64,000 nucleotides of DNA, from NCBI GenBank assembly GCA_003313425.1, contig NHZP01000011.1, positions 310,001 to 374,000 of the forward strand, read 5' to 3'. Every line of letters begins with the position of its first letter. The stretch's first letter is position 1. The translations under genes were made by a program, and so were the position numbers. Below, one piece after another: positions 22,323 to 33,448 of the stretch. The notes below the pieces were generated by a model. It had not been told where the DNA came from and did no database searches. It worked only from the letters and a program-made list of their open reading frames with translations. This DNA comes from Pseudopyrenochaeta lycopersici (taxonomy: Eukaryota > Ascomycota > Dothideomycetes > Pleosporales > Pseudopyrenochaetaceae).

Positions 22323-23023
22323 AGTTGATTGTTCTGTTCGTGGTGTGCAACAGTGCTCTATGAACCTCATAAGTGAACAATCATTTGCGATGTCGAAGGC
22401 ATGTGCTTCAAAATCAGGGCGAGCATGTAATCCGAGACCGGCCGCGATGGAGGCGTGGCTTGTTGGCAGCTACATCGCATTGAGATGTGGATAAACAATA
22501 GACAATGCGGCAAAATCTGATACTTTCTCGATATAACTACAACTACTTTCTTTGACATCGAAATTGCCGTCCCGATACTGAGAAGATACGGCGCGATGTC
22601 GAGGCTTCGGAGGCCTGCATGGCAAGGGTGTTCAAAGGAAGAATAGGCCTCATGCAGCTATAAGTACCACCGGTCAACATCACGATGCATGCTGTATAAG
22701 ATGGTGGCATGAATCGTGCAAGTCCCTTGGTGTAGAGCTGTGATCTCTGAATGGTCCCGGGTCACTTTCCCCTACAATCGACAGTGTTGCGTAAAGTTGC
22801 CCAAAGAAGCAGTTTGTCAAGCAAATACATTGGTACACTTAATTCGTCCGGCAATCCAGGTCCGTTGTTCGGGAATATTTTGATTCGTTCGGTGAAGAGC
22901 ATCCGTACTACGTGATCTAAATCAACCGTTCATCTGATTCCGCGTTTGTGCGCTATACCCGATTAGAATTCGACAGGGCCCAGCAACTTTTGGAACACGA
23001 AGGCTGGCCTGCAACTGCGCAAA
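22323..23023. other. intergenic, promoter region of MSC7
   Basis: About 700 nt between two plus-strand genes. No frame above 65 codons and no repeat noticed. Confidence 0.5.
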
Positions 23024-24980
23024 ATGGAGCGCATCACAGCACGGTCCGATAACGACTTCAACGTTGCCCTATACAGCTCGCTCTGGGTTGCCGCTCTTTC
23101 TTTCATCTGGATTTTCTGTCGAGCGGATCCGGAAGAGCCTGTCAAGTATGTCGTCGACCCGCCAGAGCAAGCGGCACCTGGCTGGAAGGGAAAGGTGCTC
23201 GAGAAACCGTCATTGAAGGTATTAGCTGACTATCACTGTGTCTTGGAACTTCAATTGACTCTTAACAGGTCTCAGGCTCCTCACTAATCCAATGTTACGC
23301 GCCCGCAACGGGCGAAGCCCTCGGTCGCGTCAACCCCTCCACAGCAGAGGGTATCGACCGCTGTATATCCAAAGCCAAGGAAGCACAAGTCCAATGGGCA
23401 CAAACTACATTTCGCCAGCGCCGTAAGGTGATGCGCACAATGCTCAAGTTTGTTCTAGAGAACCAAGAGGCGATTGCACGAGTTGCCTGTTTAGACTCTG
23501 GCAAGACCATGGTGGACGCGAGTTTGGGCGAGATCTTAGTGACTGTAGAGAAGCTACGGTGGACGATTAAGCATGGAGAAGAGAGCTTGAAGGCGGAGAG
23601 GAGGGCAAGTAACCTGCTCATGATGTACAAATGGAATGAGGTTATCTGGCAGCCACTCGGCGTCGTGGCTGCTTGTGTTAGTTGGAAGTAAGTACACAAG
23701 ACGATATTGATCTAGTAGACTTCAGCTAACAGATTCCATAGTTACCCAGTAAGCTTCGTGAGCCTCCTATGTCGTAGATCGTCCCTGATGACTTGTAGTT
23801 CCACAACCTGATTTCTCCCATTATCGCGAGCATCTTCGCCGGCAACGCAATTATAGTCAAAGGCTCGGAAGCCACCGCCTGGTCGTCCTCATACTTCACC
23901 TCGATTGTAACGAAAGCTCTCGAAGCCTGCGGACACTCACCCGATATCGTCCAGTCTGTGGTATGCTGGCCCAATGTTGCTGACCACCTTACATCACACC
24001 CTTCGATATCTCATATAACATTCATTGGCTCAAGACCAGTAGCACACCATGTCTGCGCATCAGCTGCAAAGGCGTTGACCCCAGTGTGTGTAGAGTTGGG
24101 CGGCAAGGACCCAGCGATACTGCTAGATGACCTATCCAACAGCGACTTCAAGCGCGTGGCGAGCATACTCATGCGCGGTACGTTTCAATCCGCAGGCCAA
24201 AACTGCATTGGTATCGAACGCGTCATTGCTCTCCCGAAAGTCTACAGCCGCCTCGTGGAATATCTCACGCCTAAAATCCGTGCGTTGCGCCCAGGTTCTA
24301 TCCTCAACAGTTCTTCAGACGATATTATCGACGTCGGCGCCTCAATCTCTGACGCCAGCTTCTCTGCACTCGAAGACCTCATCCAAGATGCTGTGAATCA
24401 CGGCGCACGCCTCCTAGTAGGCGGCAAACGATTCACCCATCCTGAACATTCCAAGGGCCACTACTTCACACCCACGCTCATAGTCGATGTGACACCCTCG
24501 ATGAAGATTGCACAAACGGAACTCTTCGCTCCCGTTTTTCTGCTCATGCGCGCTGATTCTGTAACCGACGCTATTTCGATAGCAAACAGCACCTCCTATG
24601 CGCTCGGTGCCTCTGTCTACGGCTCGTCCTCTCGGGACCTCGAACTTGTAGTCCGCTCCGTGGACGCCGGTATGGTTGCTGTGAACGACTTTGCAGTCAC
24701 ATATATGGTGCAACTACCATTTGGAGGCACCAAGGGCAGTGGGTATGGGCGGTTTGCGGGCAAGGAGGGGCTGAGGAGTCTTTGTAACCAAAAAAGTATT
24801 ACGAGAGATCGGTGGGCGTGGGCAGGGATCAAGACGGGCATTCCACCTCCAATGGATATTCCACTTCAAGGTGACAAGGCTGGGCAGAAGGCGTGGAACA
24901 TGGCGCAGGGTATTGTGTGGTTGGGGTATGGAGGTTTAAGGGGCAAGGTTAGGGGGCTGAAGGGTGTGCTAGGAATGTAG
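23024..24980 (+). CDS. MSC7: Msc7-type membrane-anchored aldehyde dehydrogenase
   Basis: NAD(P)-dependent aldehyde dehydrogenase of the Msc7 subfamily, probably held at the endoplasmic reticulum by an N-terminal membrane segment (VALYSSLWVAALSFIWIF, about 14-31). Four exons: 23024-23218, 23269-23687, 23742-23748 and 23799-24980; introns of 50, 54 and 50 nt; 600 residues. The third exon is only 7 nt long; it supplies the last base of Asn and the codons for Tyr and Pro in the conserved WNYPFHN motif. Catalytic residues: general-base Glu in CVELGGKD (about 306) and nucleophile Cys in SAGQNCIG (about 343). The physiological substrate of Msc7 enzymes is not established. Confidence 0.94.
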
Positions 24981-25231
24981 AAAGTATAGGGAGCATACGA
25001 CATGTTCATTGTGAGTAAAGTCGCTTATTGGCTATAGTACAATACCATCGTAATATGGGAAAGTATCCCAGTGCAATCACTGCTTAAGGGGTCCTAAGAT
25101 CGCAAGCAGACCATGCTGATTTCAGATCTATAATATTCCTGGTGAATAATCCAAATTAACTTAGTGCACGCTATGCCCTCAATCCGCTTGCTTCATGAGA
25201 TAATTCTCTACTCTCCCAATACATTTCTATC

Positions 25232-26375
25232 CTAACGCTGACCTGCGGACATTGCATTGTTCTTCGGGGGAGATGTAGGTGGGCCGTCAGGCGTAGTGTA
25301 GCACTTTGTCATTCCGCCGTCAACGACGAAATCAGTGCCATTGACAAAGCTGCTCTCATCACTGGCCAAGAACAAAACAGCCTGTGCCTGCTCAATAGCC
25401 TCGCCGAAACGGCCAGTGGGGAAGTGGACCTCGCGCCTGTGACGCTTCACAGCATCATCGCCGAGCCAGTCTTGGAGCAAGGGAGTGTTCAACGGCGCGG
25501 GGCAGAGCGCGTTGAATCTGAAGCCTTCACGTGCGTGAACCATAGCAAGTTCTCGAGTCAATGCGAGGACAGCGCCCTTGCTGGCTGTGTAGGCGAGTTG
25601 AGGGGTGGCGCTGCCGACGAGTGCGACAACGCTGGCGGTGTTGATGATGGAGGTCTTATTCTTGCCGTGTTTGCGGAAGCTGATCACGGCGTGCTTGCTG
25701 CCGAACCATACACCCTTGACGTTGATGGCTTGTGTGAGGTCCCAGATCTTCTCTGGTGTGTCGACAGCGTCTGCGTCGTCTGCGTGCATGATACCTGCGT
25801 TGTTGAAGAGTACATCGAGACCGCCCCATGAGTCCACCTACATAATCATGATTAATTCAAGGTTCACGTGCGAATTGACTATCGGGTTTTCGTACATGCT
25901 CAATCATGGCTTTGACATCTGCCTCCTTGGAAACATCGGTGATCTTAGTCTCGAGTTTCTTGGCTTCTGGCACGATCTCCTTGAGTTTGGAAACGGCATT
26001 GTCGAGTGCTGGGCCAGAAATATCGGAAAGTAAGACGTTGGCGCCTTCTCGGAGAAAAAGGATAGCGGTCTCAAGACCAATGCCACTGATATGCTGTTAG
26101 GATCTGACGATCATGTGCTGCCAGATAATGTGGGGTTGCAGATCCTTGGTTGGGGTTCAGGCAGTATAGACTTTACAAGTTGAAAAAGTCGGGGTTTTTG
26201 TGATCCTTGATTCTCAACATTGCAGGACGGCAATTGAAACCGTCTCTTGTGATATTTTCGGAGAAGAAAAAAGAAAAGGACCCGATGTGGACTGATAGAC
26301 ATTGGTTTTGGACGAAATTTAGGCTTACCCAGCGCCGCCAGTGATGATGCAGTTTTTGCCTTCAAGTCGACCCAT
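25232..26375 (-). CDS. short-chain dehydrogenase/reductase (SDR)
   Basis: Classical NAD(P)(H)-dependent SDR of 280 residues. Three exons: 26329-26375, 25896-26085 and 25232-25837; introns of 243 and 58 nt. Splicing of the first intron rebuilds the cofactor motif TGGAGGIG (12-19). Further motifs: NNAG (91-94), catalytic Ser148, and Tyr162/Lys166 in YTASK; the C-terminal segment FVNGTDFVVDGG is typical. The substrate cannot be read from the sequence; relatives act on sugars, steroids or small alcohols. The first intron is unusually long for this window. The gene is convergent with MSC7 (251 nt apart) and divergent from the glutamine-synthetase-like gene. Confidence 0.93.
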
Positions 26376-27287
26376 GTTGAATGAATTCGGTCTCGATAAT
26401 GTTCAGGTGAGGGTAGGAAGAAGTAGCTGCAGTATAATCAGTGTCATTTCTGTGCACGAGGTGAAATTTTATATCAGAAAGCAAAATATGACTAATATCA
26501 ACCCAGCGAGGCGTCATGCGGAGAACTCCTTTGCAGTGAATAAGGAAGGTTTGCCAGCGAACATACCAGAGGTGAGGGCCTCAAATGTGAATTTGGAGTA
26601 TTCTGCAGGCCGCGTGACTCTAGTGAGTATGGTGTTGAAGTCGCAAAAGCCCAAGAAGAGGTAAGAAGGATACGGAATGTACGGATAGTATCGGCGGTGA
26701 CAGCAGCCCAGGGTCCCGAAATCGGCCCATTGCATTGATATGCCTTGATAAGGAATCATCGTGGCGGCGGTCCTGTCGGTCACATTGTGGCCTAGCGGTG
26801 AACACCTGGTCGTCGTTTGGTTCTCGCTTGGACTTGCTCCCCGCAGAGTTCGCGGCCATGTACAGACATGTTTTGCACGTCCAACATGTACCCCGCCATC
26901 GATGACGTCGCTTAGGTCAAGGGCGAGGTTTGCAGGTATTCACATTGTCGCGCTGGGAAAGAAAGGTCGCATTGGGTTGGGGATTGGGACGAGCGAGATA
27001 AGGCTGCGTATGCAGTGGATATATATACCTTGTCGCATCCACCGCACAAGGCTCAAGTAGGATGATGTCGCGCTGCCGCATCCCAGTCCCCATCCGAACA
27101 CCCCTCATTGGCCCGAGCTCCATCGCGTACTGGTGCCCTTGATATACACTTTTCCTCCGGCCGATGGGCCGTTCGAAACCTGCTTGCCTTCCCTAACCTC
27201 TCTTGTCGGTTCAACCCTCTTCTCCCCCTCAATTGCTTCAACAGCGACGGGTCGTCCTTTCGCCGCCCCCTCCAACCATCGCCCACC
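26376..27287. promoter_or_regulatory. divergent promoter between the SDR and the GS-like gene
   Basis: About 910 nt between the two start codons. Short frames only. The right part is C-rich on the plus strand (leader of the GS-like gene). Confidence 0.5.
27019..27028 (+). promoter_or_regulatory. TATA-like box of the GS-like gene
   Basis: The sequence gatatatata lies about 260 nt before the ATG at 27288 and is followed by a C/T-rich leader. Confidence 0.4.
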
Positions 27288-28862
27288 ATGGTGTCCGAAG
27301 ACCCCACCACCATAACGGCTGAACAGCTCCCTGAGCTTCTCAAAGATGACATAGCAGTCAAAGTGGCTGGTGTAGATGTTGATGGCATATTGCGCGGTAA
27401 ACTCATGGCAAAGAAAAAGTTTCTCAGCATTGCGAAAGAAGGCTTTGGCTTCTGCAGTGTCATCTTCGGTTGGGACATGCACGACCAGACGTACTTTCGC
27501 GAACTGGGTGTCTCAAACAAAGAGAATGGCTACCGTGATCTGATTGCCATACCCGACTTGTCTTCCTATCGAAGAATCCCATGGGAAGACAATGTGCCCT
27601 TCTTTCTGATCAGCTTCCACGACCCTGACACCAATGAGACCTTGAGCGCGTGCCCAAGGAGCTTACTGAAGCGCGCAGTGGACAAGTTGAAAGCAAATGG
27701 CTATGGGGCCATGGCTGGAGGTGAGTCTGTCTCTGGTACTGCTGCGCGTTGCTGAAGCTGATTGCTGTTTCTCCTAGCCGAGTATGAATTTTACCAATTT
27801 CGCGCCCCACAGGGCCATGACGGAACAGAAAGAAATTCATCGAGCACCGCGGCGTTCCTGCGCGATAATCCTGTAAATGCGCTACCCAGTTTGACCGAGG
27901 GCATGTTCGGGTATAGTATAACGCGTCCGGTGCACAACCAAGATTACTACTACGGCATCTTCGACACGTGCTCCAAGTTCAGGTGTGGGATTGAGGGATG
28001 GCACACAGAGTCTGGGCCTGGTGTTTTTGAAGCGGTATGACCTGGTTTCCTGCTTCGTGACAGAGAAAACAAGACTAACATGGACCAGGCGCTCGAGTTT
28101 GGTGAGATCCAACAAATGGCAGACAAAGCATCCCTCTTCAAGCTCGTCGTTAAGTCTCTGGGTTCGAAATTCGGTATAACTCCATGCTTCATGGCGAAGC
28201 CGCGCGAGGGTTTACCCGGCAACAGCGGACACATGCACATCTCCATCGTAGACAAGGAGGGCAAGAACCTCTTCTACCGGGGTGAAGAAGACAAAAACGC
28301 GCCATACTCGGACATTCGCTATCTGTCAGACCTAGGCAGACACTTCTTAGCGGGCTTGATTGACGGTTTACCTGATATCATGCCCATCTTGGCACCGAAT
28401 GTGAATTCCTACAAGAGGTTAGTAGAGAACTTTTGGGCTCCCGTGACAGTATCGTGGGGCCTCGAGCACCGCGCCGCATCAATCCGTCTCATCTCCCCAC
28501 CCACCGCCTCTGCAAAAGCAACACGGTTCGAAGTCCGCGTCCCGGGCGCAGACACTAATCCCCACTTCGTCTTGGCTGCAATTCTCGCTTTGGGCTGGCG
28601 AGGTATTGAAAAGAAAATGGAGATTGCGATACCGCCGCTGGGCAAGGGTGAGGATGTTGGTGGTGAGGCTGACAAGGGTGAGAGGCTGGCGAAGAGTCTC
28701 AAGGAAGCGACTGAACGATTTATGCGCAAGGAGAGTGTAGCTCGAGAGGTGTTTGGGGATGAATTCGTAGATCATTTTGGAGGTACAAGGCAGCATGAGA
28801 TTAGGCTGTGGGACGAGGCAGTCACGGATTGGGAGGTTAGACGGTATATTGAGACGGTTTGA
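27288..28862 (+). CDS. glutamine-synthetase-fold enzyme (bacterial type I-like)
   Basis: Three exons: 27288-27720, 27778-28034 and 28089-28862; introns of 57 and 54 nt; 487 residues. The N-terminal beta-grasp part (VAGVDVDGILRGKLM) is followed by the catalytic domain with GNSGHMHIS, NSYKRLVENFWAP, GLEHRAASIRL and NPHFVLAAILALG. This is the class I type found in bacteria and, in fungi, as accessory proteins including the C-terminal part of FluG. It is not the short eukaryotic glutamine synthetase. Such enzymes join ammonia or an amine to the gamma-carboxyl of glutamate; gamma-glutamyl-polyamine or -amine ligation is as likely as glutamine synthesis. No amidohydrolase domain is fused to it, which argues against FluG itself. 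Confidence 0.9.
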
Positions 28863-29837
28863 TTGTTCCCGTCCGAGGATCTCCTTACACGTATTCTGAT
28901 ACCACAGATAATATTCCAAGGAATATTGCCAATATCACGATAAGTACTAAACAGAGCGATCTCCAACACAAACACTGTACAGTGACGTAACATCTCGGGT
29001 TGTGAACGGCACTTGATCGCCCAATGCCATTTGTCATAGTCAATCATAAACACGTCTTCCCTCTGTTCCTTGCATAGGAGCTGAACTCGGGGGATTAGGA
29101 GCAGCAAAGATGAATAGTAGGCGCAGGACGGTCGGTTTAGAAACTTTGCAGGGATACAGAAACACCAGTGATAGCACTTCAGATTTTCGAAGGCAAGATG
29201 ATCAAACTCGAACTCCCTACGTTCAAGACATCTGGGTGCAAATCCTTGCTTTAGAGTCGCAGTCTCAGAGCAAGCTGTGGCAGGATTGTGAGGGTAAACA
29301 TCAGTCCGCTCGCCTAGGCAATGAGCACCTGAAACCCAACGTCGGTGACAGTGTTGTTGTCGCTAAGACTAAGTGACGTAGACACGAATTTGATCATGAT
29401 GAGACAGCTGGAAGAGATCTCATAACTCGTCGACATCATGGCATTCAGGGGGCACACAAAGACATTCCCGAAATCATAGCGGTACTAAGCCCAGGTTCGG
29501 AAACATTGAAGCTTTACAATTGCATGATTCGACAGTGTCAGCTGAGGAGACAGCGCGGTTATAGCGCATCGTCCATGAAGTGATCCATTGAAAGTGTCGG
29601 AGATCTTAGTGCCAGTGAGTCGCGTTATAATCCAGTCAGCTTCGATGATCACGTTGTGCATAGGACAAGTCCTCTTCGGTCATGAAGGTGCCATTGTTTT
29701 GTGAGAAATCCTGATAAACCCATGATCGTTACAGGACCGGCATCCGAATGCTGCTATGAGCCATTTCATCGGATAATGGCTGCCGATGCAGAGAAACACG
29801 CTCGAAGAACTCCTCCATCCCAGTGCCCAATGCCCCC
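28863..29837. other. intergenic, nothing recognised
   Basis: About 970 nt between convergent genes. An 88-codon frame at 29110-29376 has no support beyond being open. Confidence 0.5.
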
Positions 29838-30327
29838 TTAAACCTCAGCGATTTCTCGGAGACGACGCATCGTTGACCTTGTGGCGGCGGCAGCGGGGGT
29901 TCTGTGGGGAGACGGTTAGCTGGGCCTGGATAATCACACAATCGACTGCATGCAATATCCTGGGCTGGATTCTGTATGCGGGACGATATTCAGGGTGTCT
30001 TACGAGACCGTGTAGGCTCCTCCAGCAGTGGTCTTGCGGCAGGATCGGCAGTTCCAGATGCCAACAGCAGTGCGCTTAACGGCGTTCTTTCCGCAGAACT
30101 GGCACACGTAGCGGGCGTGTTGTGTGATCTAAATTGAACCATGAGCGGTCGTTCTTCGAGCGTCGAACAGAATTAGGGAGTGCGCACCTCCATCTTCTTG
30201 ACCTGCTTTCGGAGCGAGGCACCGTAACGGGTACCGTACTTTCCGGTGATGCCAACCTTCTTTGTGCCTACATCGCAATCAATAGCTGTTCCATTCGAAG
30301 AGCAAGGGGAGCCGTACGCTTGGTCAT
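29838..30327 (-). CDS. RPL43: 60S ribosomal protein eL43 (L43/L37a)
   Basis: Small zinc-binding protein of the large ribosomal subunit. Four exons: 30318-30327, 30188-30267, 30004-30128 and 29838-29901; introns of 50, 59 and 102 nt; 92 residues, exactly the family length. The first exon has only 10 coding bases (ATG ACC AAG C). Motifs: [17 protein letters not shown], and the zinc-ribbon cysteines of CQFC and CRSC. The last exon was found because the third exon would otherwise stop 20 residues early; it supplies [17 protein letters not shown]. Three introns in a 92-codon gene is typical for fungal ribosomal-protein genes. Confidence 0.97.
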
Positions 30328-31658
30328 TTTGGCGGTTGTGTTTTGGTGATCGGGAGTTGGATGAGTCTCTCGAAGTGGTCTCGCTGAGGTCGCAAATCGT
30401 GGTGGCTCGAAATTGCTAAGCGAGCATGGGCTTGGCGTTGATGGGTCCGGAACAACGACGCACCGATGGCGCTAACGAAAAGTTCGAGACTCCCTCACGA
30501 TCTCCATCATCACAACTTCCCTCACCTTTAACAACTCTACATCAGCCTCAGCAACCAGAACACCACTTGGTTAGATTCAATCATCTGTGTTACAATGTTC
30601 GTCTGGTGAACGTTGGTTGCAATTGGGCCGTTGTACCATCTGCAGGTTGGCAGTATGCGACGCGGCCCTCGAAACTTAACTGGTACGTTTAGCCTTGCAT
30701 AGCCCTCCCTCTCTTTCCTAGGATGACATAATTTGCGATTGAGTTTTCTGTCGGAGACCCTCGCCGGGGTCTCATAACGACATTGAACCGATGACATTCA
30801 ATTCTTACATATTCTGAGCTTTCTCAAGCACTCAGCCTGATTGTTTTTGCAGAACGACTTGAACTCAAGCTGACCTTCAATAGACATTTACATATCTGAA
30901 TATGATAATTTGTGTCGTCGTGTCACATTCGTTTGTCACAGCTGATTTACCTCTCACAGCTCGTGGACAGTAGCATCCATGACTGGTACGTTTATTTGTT
31001 TACTTCATCGCCCTTGCCCCTTCCAATGATTAAAAATTGCAAAGATAGTAGATGAATTCTATGATTACTTTTTTACACCAAGATCACTGAGGAAGAACAC
31101 AAACATACGCTTGTTCCATACTGTTTAGCTGTTGGCAGACACTAACAAGCTTGCAGATACCAGACAGCACTTCAGCGAGTAACTATGCCGCTCCGTTATT
31201 CAACTTGCATACGCATCAGGACATGAATCTAGTCAGATATGATATTGCTATAGGTTGAGCTTCGGGCTCCCACCAGATTCCTCAGATGGACTACAACTAC
31301 CAGCACCGATGACATACGGAATGGCCCTTCAATGCTCCATGCCGTGGATAACTTCGTGTAAATGTGGATGTCGTATTTGTAGCTCAGCATGTTGCACAAT
31401 TTTCTCAATCAGTTTACGCTTGCAGCGCTATCAGTCGTACCAGTACCAGCATCAAGGATATGTTGCATATCGCTTGTTCTTATGATGTGTTCATAGTTTT
31501 CATGCCGGAAGCACGATCCGCTATTATATCAATACAGCCTGAACCCAATTGTCAAAAACCCAAATCTCGCTGTGATCGTTTAGTAGCCTCAAACGCCGCC
31601 CAATGCTGTACCCCTGTCTGCTTCTCTAGTTCTCCCTCTGCCGGTCTTGCCCTCTAGC
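30328..31658. other. RPL43 promoter and intergenic DNA
   Basis: About 1.3 kb with no recognisable gene. The first few hundred bases must hold the RPL43 promoter. The rest is moderately AT-rich with short plus-strand frames (31255-31485, 31364-31657) that I do not support. Confidence 0.5.
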
Positions 31659-33204
31659 TCACTCGTCATACTCCGCATCTTTCACCCCACAGAAATCCGT
31701 ACCAAAGCACGAATCAATACTATACCACACCCGCCAATATAAACTCGCACTCTTCTCATCAAAGCTCCCGTCTTCTTTCCTCGGGACCTGATCTCCTATG
31801 ATGCCCTGCCCAGAACCGATCACCCAGCCAATGATGGGCAAGGAACCGAATGTTTGTTGCCAGCGAGGTGGGGCCGGGAGAAAGGCCTTCTCTTGGGGGA
31901 GGAAGACGGCGGGTTTGACGTTCGCGCCTTTGAGGCGAAGTGTTGCGCGCGTGGAGCGGGGGTTAAGTGCTGTTGATGCGGAAGTGGCGTCCCGGGCTTG
32001 GAGCTGTGAAGGTGGTGCTGGAACGGAGGCGTTGTCGAGCGGTCCAGATGGATCGTCAAGATAACTAGGAAAGGCGCCACTCGTGCGTGCGAAGAGCGGT
32101 TCTGTGGTAGACCGTGGTAGTTGATTTTGCGACGCTGGTATTGAAGCTGTTGCTGTAGCCGAAGAAGCGGTCATCGACGACTGTGACACACCGCGTGCTC
32201 CCACTGTACCCGAAGACATCGTGTTCGGTGAAGCTGATTGAGATGCTCCTCCCGCCTCGGCCCTAATCGCCCTATCTCCACCCACCGGGCCTGTCCCTCT
32301 GTACATCTCGGCATACACCGTCCATCCCTGGATGTTCTTCGGGCTGTAATGACACGCTCGCTCTGCCGCCTCCGCACTATCAAAAGTAACCTTTATCCAG
32401 TGATCACCCCCTACAAACTCATTGACCTTCCTCAAGGCCGATTTGGAAAGCGATCGGAAGTGCTGCGAGCGCTGGGAGGCGAAGGAGTACCCAAATTTAG
32501 GATTGTAAGGCTCGCGGTCATATTCTTCGTAGATGAGCCCAGAGGAGATTCTCTCGTATTGAGAGATGGCGGCCCATTGTGCATCGGCGCCGTAGCCGTA
32601 GAGAATGACCTCCTTGGGCTCCTTTACTGTTCCCGCTGTTGGTGCGCCGCCGGCTTGGAAGGACGCTGAGAGGCCTCCAGCATCTGTCAGGTTTGGAGCT
32701 GATGCGGAAGGCGGTAGGGCTGCTACAGGGCCTGCTCCTCGTACTGAGCGCTTCTTGTCCTCATCTGCCTTAAAGCGACCAAATATGTCGTCGATTGCGC
32801 GGAGGTTGTCAAGCCTGGCCTCGTCCGCTGCGCTCTTGGTCGTTGGTGTTTTCGCTCGTGAAGTACCCCGTTTCCGCGCCTTTCCAAAGGGGCCTTTCTC
32901 TTCAGGTATGCGACGCTGTTTTTGGTCTGAGCTAGAGGCGGTTACTGTCAGCTTTGGTTTGGGTGTGAACGTAGAACAGCGGTGCGAGTGTATCCCAGAG
33001 GATTTCGCTCTTGTGCCTGAGGAATCGCAAGCTGATGCAGAATCCACGGCTTCCTTGCTTGATTCATTTACCATCCCACCGAAGCTCCTTGGAAGACAAA
33101 TCCAATAACACAACGACTTACTCTGCAAACTCAAAAGCCCAAGGCAACTTCCTTCCCGTCGAATCGAATGCGCGCTCCGAATCAGGTACTGCGTGGACCT
33201 GCAT
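31659..33204 (-). CDS. NUP53: nucleoporin Nup53/Nup35-type
   Basis: Component of the nuclear pore inner ring. Proposed exons: 33122-33204 and 31659-33057, joined by a 64-nt intron (gtaagt...caag), giving 493 residues. The N-terminal part includes ERAFDSTGRKLPWAFEFA and the basic segment PFGKARKRGTSRAK. The Nup35-type RRM lies in the middle (KEVILYGYGADAQW to NIQGWTVYAEMYR), and the Ser/Thr-rich region after it ends in a C-terminal amphipathic segment (LYWRVWYSIDSCFG) that in this family binds membrane. The start is uncertain: an open frame in another phase lies just upstream (33182-33343). The divergent F-box-like gene starts at 33449. Confidence 0.85.
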
Positions 33205-33448
33205 CTTCTCTTGGAGTTTGTATGCGATCGTCGTGATCGTGGTAGCGCTGCGACAACTCTGCGATATCTTTGTTTATGCTGTTGGCGTTTCGCGAAATGA
33301 ACCCTAGAAACGTCCGCGGCAAAGCCACATCTGGTCCGTGCATGAATGATGCGCCACTCAGATCCTCATACTGGTGACGCGGACCCTTTCCCGATTCAAT
33401 CACAGCACATAAGGTTATTCTGCTGCCTGGTTTACCACTTGTATAAAA

